Shown: positions 17,733 through 25,361 of the stretch, piece after piece | Numbering within the stretch: the stretch's first letter is position 1 | Layout of the letters: each line of letters opens with the position of its first letter | From: Streptomyces sp. CA-210063 | GTDB lineage: Bacteria > Actinomycetota > Actinomycetes > Streptomycetales > Streptomycetaceae | Direction: 5' to 3' | NCBI RefSeq assembly: GCF_024612015.1 | Contig: NZ_CP102512.1 | Coordinates: 3,162,001-3,226,000, forward strand | DNA length: 64,000 nt | Position numbers and translations under genes: made by a program | Notes under the pieces: generated by a model | What the model was told of the DNA's origin: nothing | The model's database searches: none | Seen by the model: only the letters and a program-made list of their open reading frames with translations

Positions 17733-19160
17733 TCAAGTGCTCGGGGGGTGCAGAGGCAACCTCAGCTCGAACAGGGCTCCTCCGCCGGGGGCGTCCCCGA
17801 CCGTCAGGGTGCCTCCGTGACGGGTGGCGATGTCTCTGGCGATGGCCAGGCCCAGGCCCGCGCCGCCGTCGTCCCTCGCCCGGGACTCGTCGAGGCGGAC
17901 GAAGCGTTCGAAGATGCGGTCGCGGTCGGCCTGGGGGACGCCCGAGCCGTCGTCGGCGACCTGGAGGACGGCCCCCTCGGCGTCGGTGCGCAGGGTGACG
18001 GCGACCCGGTCGCGGGCGTGGCGGCCGGCGTTGTCCAGGAGGTTGCCGAGGACGCGGCAGATCTGGTTGCGCGAGCCGCGCAGTTCCACGGACTCGACGC
18101 TGTCCAGGGTCACTCCGCCGCGGGACGACACCTCTTCCCGTACGACCTTCGCCAGGTCGAAGCGCGCGTTGGGCGGTGGCCGCTCCCCCGCGTCCAGGCG
18201 GGCGAGCAGCAGCAGGTCGGCGGCGAGGCTCTGCAGTCGCACGGTGTCCTCGACCGCGCCCTCCAGATCCAGCAACTCCGGGTGCGCCGCGCCCACTTCG
18301 AGCTGGGTCCGCAGGGACGCGATCGGGCTGCGCAGCTCGTGCGAGGCGTCCGCGACGAACGCGCGCTGCCGCTCCACCGAGGTCTCCAGCGCCGCCAGCG
18401 TCTCGTTGGTCGTCCGCGCCAGCCGGGCGATCTCGTCGTGCGTGTCCGGCTCGGGGACGCGGCGCGAGAGATCCTCGGAGGCGGTGATCGCACCCATCTC
18501 GGAACGGATGCCCTCGACGGGGCGCAGAGCACGGCCCGTGACGACGTAGGTGGCTCCGCCGACGGTGAGCAGGAGCAGGGGGAAGCCGATCAGCATGGTC
18601 GTGAGTGCGGTGCTGACGGCGTCCTTCTCGGCGGACAGGGGCGAACCCGCGTAGATGGTCAGGGTGACGTCGGCGCGGGTGGTCGCCTTCACCGCGGCGA
18701 ACCGGTACTCCTCGGTCTCCCCGTCGGTGGTCGCGGTGCCCTCGCCGAGCAGCACGGGCTCGGAGAGCAGGCCGACGGCGGGAATGCCGCCTCCGGACGA
18801 CTCCTCGTCGTCCTCGTCGTCGTCCGTGGTGGACAGGGCGCCCGCCCGGGCCTCCGCGCTGTCCGGAAGGACGATGTTCTCCAGTTCCTCGCCCGCCGCG
18901 ACCACCTTCCCCCGCTGGTCCACGATCTTGACGGGGGTCTCGTCGCCGTCGTCCAGGTCCAGATCGGCGTACGCGATGCTGCCCGCCACCTGCCGCCCGA
19001 CCTCAAGGGCATCGGACTTCGCATGGGTGTTCGCCTGGCCGATCAGGTTGGACCGCAGCGACAGCAGCACGGCCGCGCCCGCCGCGACCAGGGCGATGGC
19101 GACGACCAGCGTCGCGGCGAAGGTCGCGCGGGCCCGGACCGAGCCGAAGAAGCGCTTCAT
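17733..19160 (-). CDS. two-component sensor histidine kinase
   Basis: 475 residues, membrane-bound. TM1 about residues 13-35, an extracytoplasmic sensor region about 36-185 with an acidic patch (TTDDDEDDEESS), TM2 about 186-207, HAMP about 208-262, HisKA with phospho-His274 in DASHELRSPI, then an HATPase_c domain (NLLDNAGRHA N-box, DDGSGVP G1, GGAGLGLAIA G2). ATG at 19160 overlaps the response regulator stop by 4 bases. The signal is unknown; the divergent PepSY protein may be its target or its sensor partner. Confidence 0.93.
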   Translation of the reverse strand: MKRFFGSVRARATFAATLVVAIALVAAGAAVLLSLRSNLIGQANTHAKSDALEVGRQVAGSIAYADLDLDDGDETPVKIVDQRGKVVAAGEELENIVLPDSAEARAGALSTTDDDEDDEESSGGGIPAVGLLSEPVLLGEGTATTDGETEEYRFAAVKATTRADVTLTIYAGSPLSAEKDAVSTALTTMLIGFPLLLLTVGGATYVVTGRALRPVEGIRSEMGAITASEDLSRRVPEPDTHDEIARLARTTNETLAALETSVERQRAFVADASHELRSPIASLRTQLEVGAAHPELLDLEGAVEDTVRLQSLAADLLLLARLDAGERPPPNARFDLAKVVREEVSSRGGVTLDSVESVELRGSRNQICRVLGNLLDNAGRHARDRVAVTLRTDAEGAVLQVADDGSGVPQADRDRIFERFVRLDESRARDDGGAGLGLAIARDIATRHGGTLTVGDAPGGGALFELRLPLHPPST

Positions 19161-19825
19161 GGCCGGGCCTCCAGGCGGTAACCGGCGCCGCGTACGGTCT
19201 TGATGAGTCCGGCGCCGAGTTTGCGGCGCAGGGTGCTGATGTAGACCTCGACGATGTTGGGGTCGCCGTCGTAGGCGAAGTCCCAGACGTGTTCGAGGAT
19301 GTCGGCCTTGGACACGACCTCACCGGCGCGCACGACGAGGTGTTCCAGGACCGAGAACTCCTTGGTGGTGAGGGCGACTTCGTCCTCGGTGAGGAAGACG
19401 CGGCGGGCGGCGGTGTCGAGCTTCAGGTCGCCGACGACATGCACGGGCGAGGCGCCGCCGGCCGGGCCCCGGCGCCGGAGCAGGGCCTTCACACGGGCGA
19501 CGAGGACGACGTACGAGAACGGCTTGGTCAGGTAGTCGTCGGCGCCCGTGTCGAGGCCCTCGGCCTCGTCGTACTCGCCGTCCTTGGCGGTGAGCATCAG
19601 GATCGGCACGTCGTGCCCGGCGGCACGCAGGGCGGCGCACACGCGGTAGCCGTTCATGCCGGGCAGCATGATGTCGAGGATCACGAGGTCGTACGACCCC
19701 TCGCTCGCCCGATGCAGGCCCTCGATCCCGTCGTGGACGACGTCCACGGCGTACCCCTCGGCCGTCAGCCCCTTGGCCAGCGACACCGCGAGCCGCTTCT
19801 CATCTTCCACGATCAACAGGCGCAT
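19157..19825 (-). CDS. OmpR/PhoB-family response regulator
   Basis: 222 residues. Receiver domain about 1-120 with acidic pair E7-D8, phospho-acceptor D51 (VILDIMLPGMNG) and the TKPF lysine; C-terminal winged helix about 130-220 (LTTKEFSVLEHLVVRAGEVVSK, NIVEVYISTLRRKL). ATG at 19825 is preferred; a GTG two codons upstream is also possible, and neither has a strong ribosome site. Three phased CTTCAG repeats lie upstream, the typical arrangement of OmpR-family binding sites, so autoregulation and control of the divergent PepSY gene are likely. Confidence 0.93.
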   Translation of the reverse strand: MRLLIVEDEKRLAVSLAKGLTAEGYAVDVVHDGIEGLHRASEGSYDLVILDIMLPGMNGYRVCAALRAAGHDVPILMLTAKDGEYDEAEGLDTGADDYLTKPFSYVVLVARVKALLRRRGPAGGASPVHVVGDLKLDTAARRVFLTEDEVALTTKEFSVLEHLVVRAGEVVSKADILEHVWDFAYDGDPNIVEVYISTLRRKLGAGLIKTVRGAGYRLEARP

Positions 19826-19848
19826 GCGCACAGCTTGGCAAACCCAAC

Positions 19849-19885
19849 CTGAAGACGGCTTCAGGGGCCTTCAGGCCGGCTTCAG
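19849..19885. promoter_or_regulatory. phased CTTCAG repeats upstream of response regulator and PepSY gene
   Basis: CTTCAG occurs at 19859-19864, 19869-19874 and 19880-19885, spaced 10 and 11 bases, with an inverted CTGAAG at 19849-19854. Direct hexamers at one helical turn are the usual operator form for OmpR/PhoB-type regulators. The site lies in the 144-base divergent region between the response regulator and the PepSY gene. Confidence 0.65.
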
Positions 19886-19969
19886 AGTCGGTCGGGCAGA
19901 TTGGTTCCCGTCGAAAGCACCCGGCAGCTGACAAGCCGGTCTCTATCAGTCGTCATCTGGAGGAAACCC

Positions 19970-20710
19970 ATGAAGCGCAACATCGTCATCGCCACCGTCG
20001 CGGTCGCGGCCCTGATCGGCGGCGGCACCGCGACCGCCCTCGCGGTCACGGGCGACGACGAGGCGCCGGTGAAGCGGGCCGGCGTGCAGGTGTCGGACGA
20101 TGAGAGGAACGAGGCCGCGGACGACACCGACGGCGAGACCGGCGGCAAGAACGAGGACAAGAACGACGCGGACGACGACGACACCGGCACGGACGCCCGG
20201 GACTCCGCGGACGACACAGACGACGCGGACGACGCGGACGACAAGGCCGAGGACTCCGCCGAGGCGAAGGCCGCGGACGTCACGGCCGCCGACGCCATAA
20301 ACGCCGCGCTCAAGCACCGGGCCGGTACGGCGGTCTCCGCCGACCTCGACGACGAGGGCACGAACCTGGTGTGGGACGTCGACATCCTGACCAACGGCGG
20401 CAAGTGGTACAGCGTCCAGATCGACCCCGGCACCGGCAAGGTCCTCGGCTCGCACGCGGACCGGGACGACGACGGTGACGACGCCGCAGAGACCGAGCAG
20501 ATCCGGGCCGCCCTGAAGGGCAGCTCCGTGACCGCCGCGGAGGCCGCCGAGGCCGCAGCCGCCCAGGGCACGGTGACCTCCGTGGACCTCGACGAGGAGA
20601 GCGAGGACAAGGCCTGGGAGGTCGACACCACCGCCGCCGACGGCACCGGCAGCGACTGGAGGGTGAACCCGGACTCCGCCAAGGTCACCGCCGACCGCTC
20701 GAACGACTGA
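19970..20710 (+). CDS. exported PepSY-domain protein
   Basis: 246 residues. A basic N-terminus and hydrophobic segment (residues about 4-27) form a signal peptide or anchor, followed by a very acidic low-complexity stretch (about 40-110, mostly D/E/A/T) and two PepSY-like units: AINAALKHRAGTAVSADLDD...GGKWYSVQIDPGTGKVLG and the second from QIRAALKGSSVTAAEAAEAA to the C-terminus. PepSY domains often inhibit or sense proteases outside the membrane. ATG at 19970 has TGGAGG upstream. Divergent from the two-component system, a common pairing. Ends before a strong hairpin. Confidence 0.85.
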   Translation: MKRNIVIATVAVAALIGGGTATALAVTGDDEAPVKRAGVQVSDDERNEAADDTDGETGGKNEDKNDADDDDTGTDARDSADDTDDADDADDKAEDSAEAKAADVTAADAINAALKHRAGTAVSADLDDEGTNLVWDVDILTNGGKWYSVQIDPGTGKVLGSHADRDDDGDDAAETEQIRAALKGSSVTAAEAAEAAAAQGTVTSVDLDEESEDKAWEVDTTAADGTGSDWRVNPDSAKVTADRSND

Positions 20711-20762
20711 CCCCCTCGCAGGCCGCAGACCCGCCGAACCACCAGCCTTCCCCACCCCCACA

Positions 20763-20794
20763 GGTAGGGGCACCCGACACCGGGTGCCCCTACC
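20763..20794. terminator. perfect 14-bp hairpin between PepSY and MFS genes
   Basis: GGTAGGGGCACCCG (20763-20776) pairs perfectly with CGGGTGCCCCTACC (20781-20794) around ACAC. It lies between convergent genes and can terminate both. Confidence 0.85.
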
Positions 20795-20854
20795 GGCGTT
20801 CCACGATTCCGACTGCCGCTTCATGGCCGCCTGTACGAGTCGGTCGGGACCCGC

Positions 20855-22111
20855 TCATCGCAGTTCGCGAGCTCCCTCCACCGTGCTCTCCTCCGGCCCC
20901 ACCGCGCGGCTCCGCCGCCTCCCCAGCCCCACGGCGGTCGCCGCGAGCAGGGCGGTCGCGCCCGCGAGGGCGAAGCCGAGGGGCGGCGAGAAGTGGGCGA
21001 CCAGGAGGCCCGAGGTGGCCGCACCCGCCGATATTCCGGCGTTCACGGCCGTGTTGACCCAGGCACCGGCCTGGGTGCGGGCGCCGGAGGGGGCGGATGC
21101 GTCGGCGACGAGGTACGCGGTGGTCAGGGCCGGGGCGACGAAGAGGCCGGCGCAGACGATGGCGCCGGTGAGAGTGGCGAGGTCGGGGGCGAGTCCGGCG
21201 CCGACGAGGGCCAGGCCGAGGCCCGCCGTCAGCAGCGACAGCCGTACGCGGGCGCCGGAGCGCCACTCGACCACGCCGTACAGCAGGCCGCCCACGGCGC
21301 TCCCGGCGGACAGCGCGGCGAAGATCCAGGCCACCACGTCGTCACCGTGCCCCCGCTGTTCGGCGAAGGCCAGCACCAGCAGGTCGAGCGCCCCGAGCGA
21401 CAGCCCGACCCCGCCGGCCGCGACGACGGGTGACACGATCCCGGCCACCACGCGCGGCTTCCGTACGCCGGTCGCCTCCTTCGGCGCGGGGACGCGGCCC
21501 GGCATACGCGCCACGGCCGGGGAGGTCACGAACCCGAAGGTCCCCGCCACCACCAGCACGGCGCCCATGAGCACGGCGGCGGCCGGAGCGGCGAACTGCA
21601 CCACCCCGCCCACCACCAACGGCCCCGACACGAACAGCAGTTCCTCCGCGACCCCGTCGAGGCTGTACGCGCGCCGCAACAGCCCCCGGTCCACGGCGAT
21701 CTCGCTCCACACCGTTCGCATCGTCGGCCCGAGCGGAGGCGTGCAGGCGCCCGCCGCCACCGCGACCGCCCCCAGCACCGGGCCCGACGCCCCCGGCCGC
21801 CAGCTCGCCACCGCCAGGGTGCCGAGCAGCACGGCGTAGAGCGAGGCCATCGGCGGCAGTGCCCGGCGTGGGCCGTACCGGTCGACGAGCGCCGCCCTCG
21901 CCGGCGACAGGAAGACACTGGTGGCCCCGAACAGGGCCATGACGGTGCCGGCGACGGCGTACGAGCCCGTCGTACGGGTCACGGCGAGCAGTACGGCGAT
22001 CGGCACCATGCCGTAGGAGAGCCGGCCGACGAGTACGGCGGCGAAGGTGCGGCGGGCGTACGGGATGCGGAGCACCGCGGCGTACGAGGGCCGCGGGGAG
22101 GTCGCGGACAT
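20855..22111 (-). CDS. MFS transporter
   Basis: 418 residues with about 12 hydrophobic helices and a typical MFS loop 2-3 (LVDRYGPRRALPP, the D-R-x-G-R-R-type motif). The rest is Ala/Gly/Val-rich membrane sequence with few loops. The likely role is proton-driven efflux of a small molecule, but the substrate cannot be read from sequence. ATG at 22111. Upstream 179 bases separate it from meaB and hold no visible gene. Confidence 0.85.
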   Translation of the reverse strand: MSATSPRPSYAAVLRIPYARRTFAAVLVGRLSYGMVPIAVLLAVTRTTGSYAVAGTVMALFGATSVFLSPARAALVDRYGPRRALPPMASLYAVLLGTLAVASWRPGASGPVLGAVAVAAGACTPPLGPTMRTVWSEIAVDRGLLRRAYSLDGVAEELLFVSGPLVVGGVVQFAAPAAAVLMGAVLVVAGTFGFVTSPAVARMPGRVPAPKEATGVRKPRVVAGIVSPVVAAGGVGLSLGALDLLVLAFAEQRGHGDDVVAWIFAALSAGSAVGGLLYGVVEWRSGARVRLSLLTAGLGLALVGAGLAPDLATLTGAIVCAGLFVAPALTTAYLVADASAPSGARTQAGAWVNTAVNAGISAGAATSGLLVAHFSPPLGFALAGATALLAATAVGLGRRRSRAVGPEESTVEGARELR

Positions 22112-22290
22112 GCGAAAGGTTCCTCACGTGGAGGGGATAAGGGGACACCGAAGTCCCGCGTGCCGACCGGCCGCGGGAGCGTTCGCCCTCTACGCAAAGT
22201 GATGGAACACGCCGCCAAATTAGCAGCCCGCGATAGAGCCAGGGGGGTGAAGTTCGTGGACGGGTGCGGGTGGGTGGGGGCTGGTCGCGC

Positions 22291-23247
22291 TCACCCCTCC
22301 GTCAGACCCGCCACCAGCTCGTCCGCCGCCCGATACGGATCCAGCTCCCCCGCCACGATCCGCTCGGCCAAAGAGCTGAGGCGGCGGTCGCCATGGAGGT
22401 CCCCGATGCGTTCACGGAGCGCGGTGACCGCGATGGTCTCCACCTCATGCGCGGCCCGGGAACGGCGGCGCTCCGCGAGGACCCCACGCTCCTCCATCCA
22501 CGCCCGGTGCTTCTCCAGCGCCTCGACGACCTCGTCGATCCCCTCCGCCCGCGCGGCCACCGTCTTGACGATCGGCGGCCGCCAGTCACCGGGACCACGG
22601 GACTCACCCAGCCCCAGCATGTGGTTCAGCTCCCGCGCGGTCGCGTCGGCCCCGTCCCGGTCGGCCTTGTTGACCACATACACGTCACCGATCTCCAGGA
22701 TCCCGGCCTTGGCCGCCTGGATGCCGTCACCCATGCCCGGCGCCAGCAGCACCACGGACGTGTCCGCCTGGGAGGCGATCTCCACCTCCGACTGGCCGAC
22801 ACCGACCGTCTCGACCAGCACGACGTCACACCCGGCGGCATCCAGCACCCGGATCGCCTGCGGGGCGGCCCACGCCAGCCCACCCAAATGGCCGCGCGTC
22901 GCCATCGAACGGATGTACACACCGGGATCGGAGGCATGCTCCGACATCCGGACCCGGTCGCCGAGCAGGGCACCACCGCTGAAGGGCGACGACGGATCCA
23001 CCGCCAGCACCCCCACCCTCTTCCCGGCCCGCCGGTACGCGGTCACCAGCGCCGACGTGGACGTGGACTTGCCCACGCCGGGCGAACCGGTGAGGCCGAC
23101 GACGTACGCCCCGCCCGTGAGCGGAGCCAGCGCCGCCATGACCTCGCGGAGCTGCGGGGACGCCCCCTCCACCAGCGAGATCAGCCGGGCGACGGCCCGG
23201 GGCCGCCCTTCCCTGGCCTGTGCCACCAGCGTGGGGACGTCCTGCAT
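22291..23247 (-). CDS. meaB: MeaB-type G3E GTPase, mutase chaperone
   Basis: 318 residues. Walker A GSPGVGKST at about residues 54-62, DPSSPFSGGALLGDRVRM, the VETVGVGQSE switch and NKAD base-recognition motif place it in the MeaB/ArgK branch of P-loop GTPases. MeaB protects and reloads coenzyme B12-dependent acyl-CoA mutases such as methylmalonyl- and isobutyryl-CoA mutase. ATG at 23247 follows CGGAG by 5 bases. The thiolase ends 46 bases upstream in the same direction, so they may be one operon. icmA lies 10 kb away. Confidence 0.93.
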   Translation of the reverse strand: MQDVPTLVAQAREGRPRAVARLISLVEGASPQLREVMAALAPLTGGAYVVGLTGSPGVGKSTSTSALVTAYRRAGKRVGVLAVDPSSPFSGGALLGDRVRMSEHASDPGVYIRSMATRGHLGGLAWAAPQAIRVLDAAGCDVVLVETVGVGQSEVEIASQADTSVVLLAPGMGDGIQAAKAGILEIGDVYVVNKADRDGADATARELNHMLGLGESRGPGDWRPPIVKTVAARAEGIDEVVEALEKHRAWMEERGVLAERRRSRAAHEVETIAVTALRERIGDLHGDRRLSSLAERIVAGELDPYRAADELVAGLTEG

Positions 23248-23293
23248 CACAGCTCCGTTCCGAGTAGCCACGTACACCTGAGAACTGAAGGCC

Positions 23294-24496
23294 TCAGGCC
23301 TTGGGTACCCGCACGATCAGCGCGTCACCCTGCCCGCCGCCACCGCACAGCGCGGCCGCGCCGACACCTCCGCCGCGCCGCTTCAGCTCCAGGGCGAGGT
23401 GGAGGACGAGACGGGCGCCGGACATACCGATGGGGTGCCCGAGGGCGATCGCCCCACCATTGACATTCACCTTTTCGGAGGACACGCCGAGGTCCTTCAT
23501 TGACTGTACGGCGACCGCGGCGAAGGCCTCGTTGATCTCGATGAGGTCGAGGTCCGCCACGTCCAGGCCGTCCTTCTTCAGGGCGTGCTGGATCGCGTTC
23601 GACGGCTGCGACTGCAAAGAGTTGTCCGGTCCGGCCACGTTGCCGTGGGAGCCGATCTCGGCCAGCCACGCAAGGCCGAGCTCCTCCGCCTTCTCCTTGC
23701 TCATGACGACCACGGCCGCCGCGCCGTCGGAGATCTGCGAGGCGGAACCGGCCGTGATCGTGCCGTCCTTGGTGAAGGCCGGCCGCAGCTTGCCCAGCGA
23801 CTCGGCGGTCGTCTCACCGCGGATGCCTTCGTCCTGGCTGAAAACGACCGGCTCACCCTTGCGCTGCGGGATCTCGACCGGCGTGATCTCGGCGTCGAAG
23901 AGGCCGTTCTTCTGGGCGGCGGCGGCCCGCTGGTGGGACAGGGCCGCGATCTCGTCCTGCTCGGGGCGCAGGATGCCGAGACGCGTGTTGTGCTTCTCGG
24001 TGGACTCGCCCATGGCGATGTTCTCGAAGGCGTCCGTGAGCCCGTCGTACGCCATGGCGTCGAGCATCTGGATCGCCCCGTACTTGTAGCCCTCACGGGA
24101 CTTCGGGAGCAGGTGGGGGGCGTTGGTCATGGACTCCTGACCGCCGGCCACCACGATGTCGAACTCGCCGGCACGGATCAGCTGGTCGGCGAGGGCGATG
24201 GCGTCGAGGCCCGAGAGACAGACCTTGTTGATCGTGAGCGCGGGCACGCTCATCGGGATGCCCGCCTTGACCGCGGCCTGGCGCGCCGGGATCTGCCCCG
24301 CCCCGGCCTGGAGCACCTGGCCCATGATCACGTACTGCACCTGGTCGCCACCGATCCCCGCACGGTCGAGGGCGGCCTTGATCGCGAAGCCACCGAGGTC
24401 GGCTCCGGAGAAGGACTTCAGCGAACCGAGCAGCCGTCCCATGGGCGTACGGGCACCGGCGACGATCACCGAGGTCCTGCCGTTGGATCCAGTCAT
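23294..24496 (-). CDS. acetyl-CoA C-acetyltransferase (thiolase)
   Basis: 400 residues. Condenses two acetyl-CoA to acetoacetyl-CoA or cleaves 3-ketoacyl-CoA. Active-site Cys93 lies in [11 protein letters not shown], with the NEAFA loop, [16 protein letters not shown] (His) and the final CGGGGQGDA cysteine motif all intact. ATG at 24496; a longer open frame lacks support. It is divergent from the methylmalonyl-CoA epimerase gene. With the hydroxybutyryl-CoA dehydrogenase at 41.5-42.3 kb it could supply butyryl-CoA precursors for the ethylmalonyl-CoA route and for IcmA. Confidence 0.94.
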   Translation of the reverse strand: MTGSNGRTSVIVAGARTPMGRLLGSLKSFSGADLGGFAIKAALDRAGIGGDQVQYVIMGQVLQAGAGQIPARQAAVKAGIPMSVPALTINKVCLSGLDAIALADQLIRAGEFDIVVAGGQESMTNAPHLLPKSREGYKYGAIQMLDAMAYDGLTDAFENIAMGESTEKHNTRLGILRPEQDEIAALSHQRAAAAQKNGLFDAEITPVEIPQRKGEPVVFSQDEGIRGETTAESLGKLRPAFTKDGTITAGSASQISDGAAAVVVMSKEKAEELGLAWLAEIGSHGNVAGPDNSLQSQPSNAIQHALKKDGLDVADLDLIEINEAFAAVAVQSMKDLGVSSEKVNVNGGAIALGHPIGMSGARLVLHLALELKRRGGGVGAAALCGGGGQGDALIVRVPKA

Positions 24497-24588
24497 GAGG
24501 TGCGATCCCCTTCCAGCTTGCACAGCCGAGGAGTGAACGAGGGTTTACTTCGAATGTACTGAGTGGCACTCCGTGCCGTCACCGGGCT

Positions 24589-24643
24589 GTCAGTGTGATC
24601 GCTGGCACGTTGCGTAACCATGCGCGGAGCGGTGCACTGACAC
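24589..24643. promoter_or_regulatory. TGTCAGTG / CACTGACA inverted repeat before the epimerase gene
   Basis: TGTCAGTG (24589-24596) and CACTGACA (24636-24643) are exact reverse complements separated by 39 bases; the second ends one base before the start codon of the epimerase gene. They bracket the probable promoter in the divergent thiolase/epimerase region. Confidence 0.4.
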
Positions 24644-24644
24644 C

Positions 24645-25085
24645 ATGCTGACGCGAATCGACCACATCGGGATCGCCTGCTTCGACCTCGACAGGACTGT
24701 CGAGTTCTACCGGGCCACCTACGGCTTCGAGGTGTACCACTCCGAGGTCAACGAGGAGCAGGGCGTGCGCGAGGCCATGCTCAAGATCAACAGCACGGAC
24801 GACGGCGGCGCCTCCTACCTGCAACTCCTGGAGCCGACCCGCGAGGACTCCACCGTCGCGAAGTGGCTGGCCAAGAACGGCGAGGGGGTCCACCACATCG
24901 CCTTCGGTACGGCAGACGTCGACGGCGAGGCGGCCGCGATCAAGGACAAGGGCGTACGTGTCCTGTACGAGGAGCCGCGAGTCGGTTCCATGGGGTCACG
25001 GATCACGTTTCTGCATCCCAAGGATTGCCATGGCGTACTGACAGAACTGGTCACTTCGGCGCCAGTTGAGTCACCTGAGCACTGA
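24645..25085 (+). CDS. mce: methylmalonyl-CoA epimerase
   Basis: 146 residues, glyoxalase/VOC fold. Interconverts (R)- and (S)-methylmalonyl-CoA, linking propionyl-CoA carboxylation, the B12 mutase and polyketide extender supply. Metal ligands expected for the family are in place: His7 (RIDHIGIA), Gln60 (SYLQLLEP), His84 (GVHHIAF) and Glu134 (GVLTELV). Length is standard. ATG at 24645. Divergent from thiolase/meaB, with which it is functionally related. Confidence 0.94.
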   Translation: MLTRIDHIGIACFDLDRTVEFYRATYGFEVYHSEVNEEQGVREAMLKINSTDDGGASYLQLLEPTREDSTVAKWLAKNGEGVHHIAFGTADVDGEAAAIKDKGVRVLYEEPRVGSMGSRITFLHPKDCHGVLTELVTSAPVESPEH

Positions 25086-25118
25086 CCCCCGTACATATGG
25101 GCCGGTAGGGTTGGGGTC

Positions 25119-25144
25119 GGCCGTCGCCTTCGAGGGGGACGGCC
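25119..25144 (+). terminator. hairpin after the epimerase gene
   Basis: GGCCGTC (25119-25125) pairs with GACGGCC (25138-25144); extra C/G pairs close the loop. It lies 34 bases after the epimerase stop and before scy, so it probably separates the two transcripts. Confidence 0.65.
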
Positions 25145-25361
25145 CGGGTCCTGCCGCCTTCCGAGGAGCGGGATCCAAGGGCGTCGCGGAGATCCATCAG
25201 CGGTCGCCCTAGGGCCGGGGTCCAGGTTTCGGGGGACGAGGGTGAGGGCGGCAGCCCGTGCTCCGCCGTTGATCTGACACCATTCCCCGGGAGCCCCGTT
25301 CGCCGGTTGGACGGAGCTCATTTGCCAGAGGTTGCGACCAGGGGACGGATGGGACCGCGCA

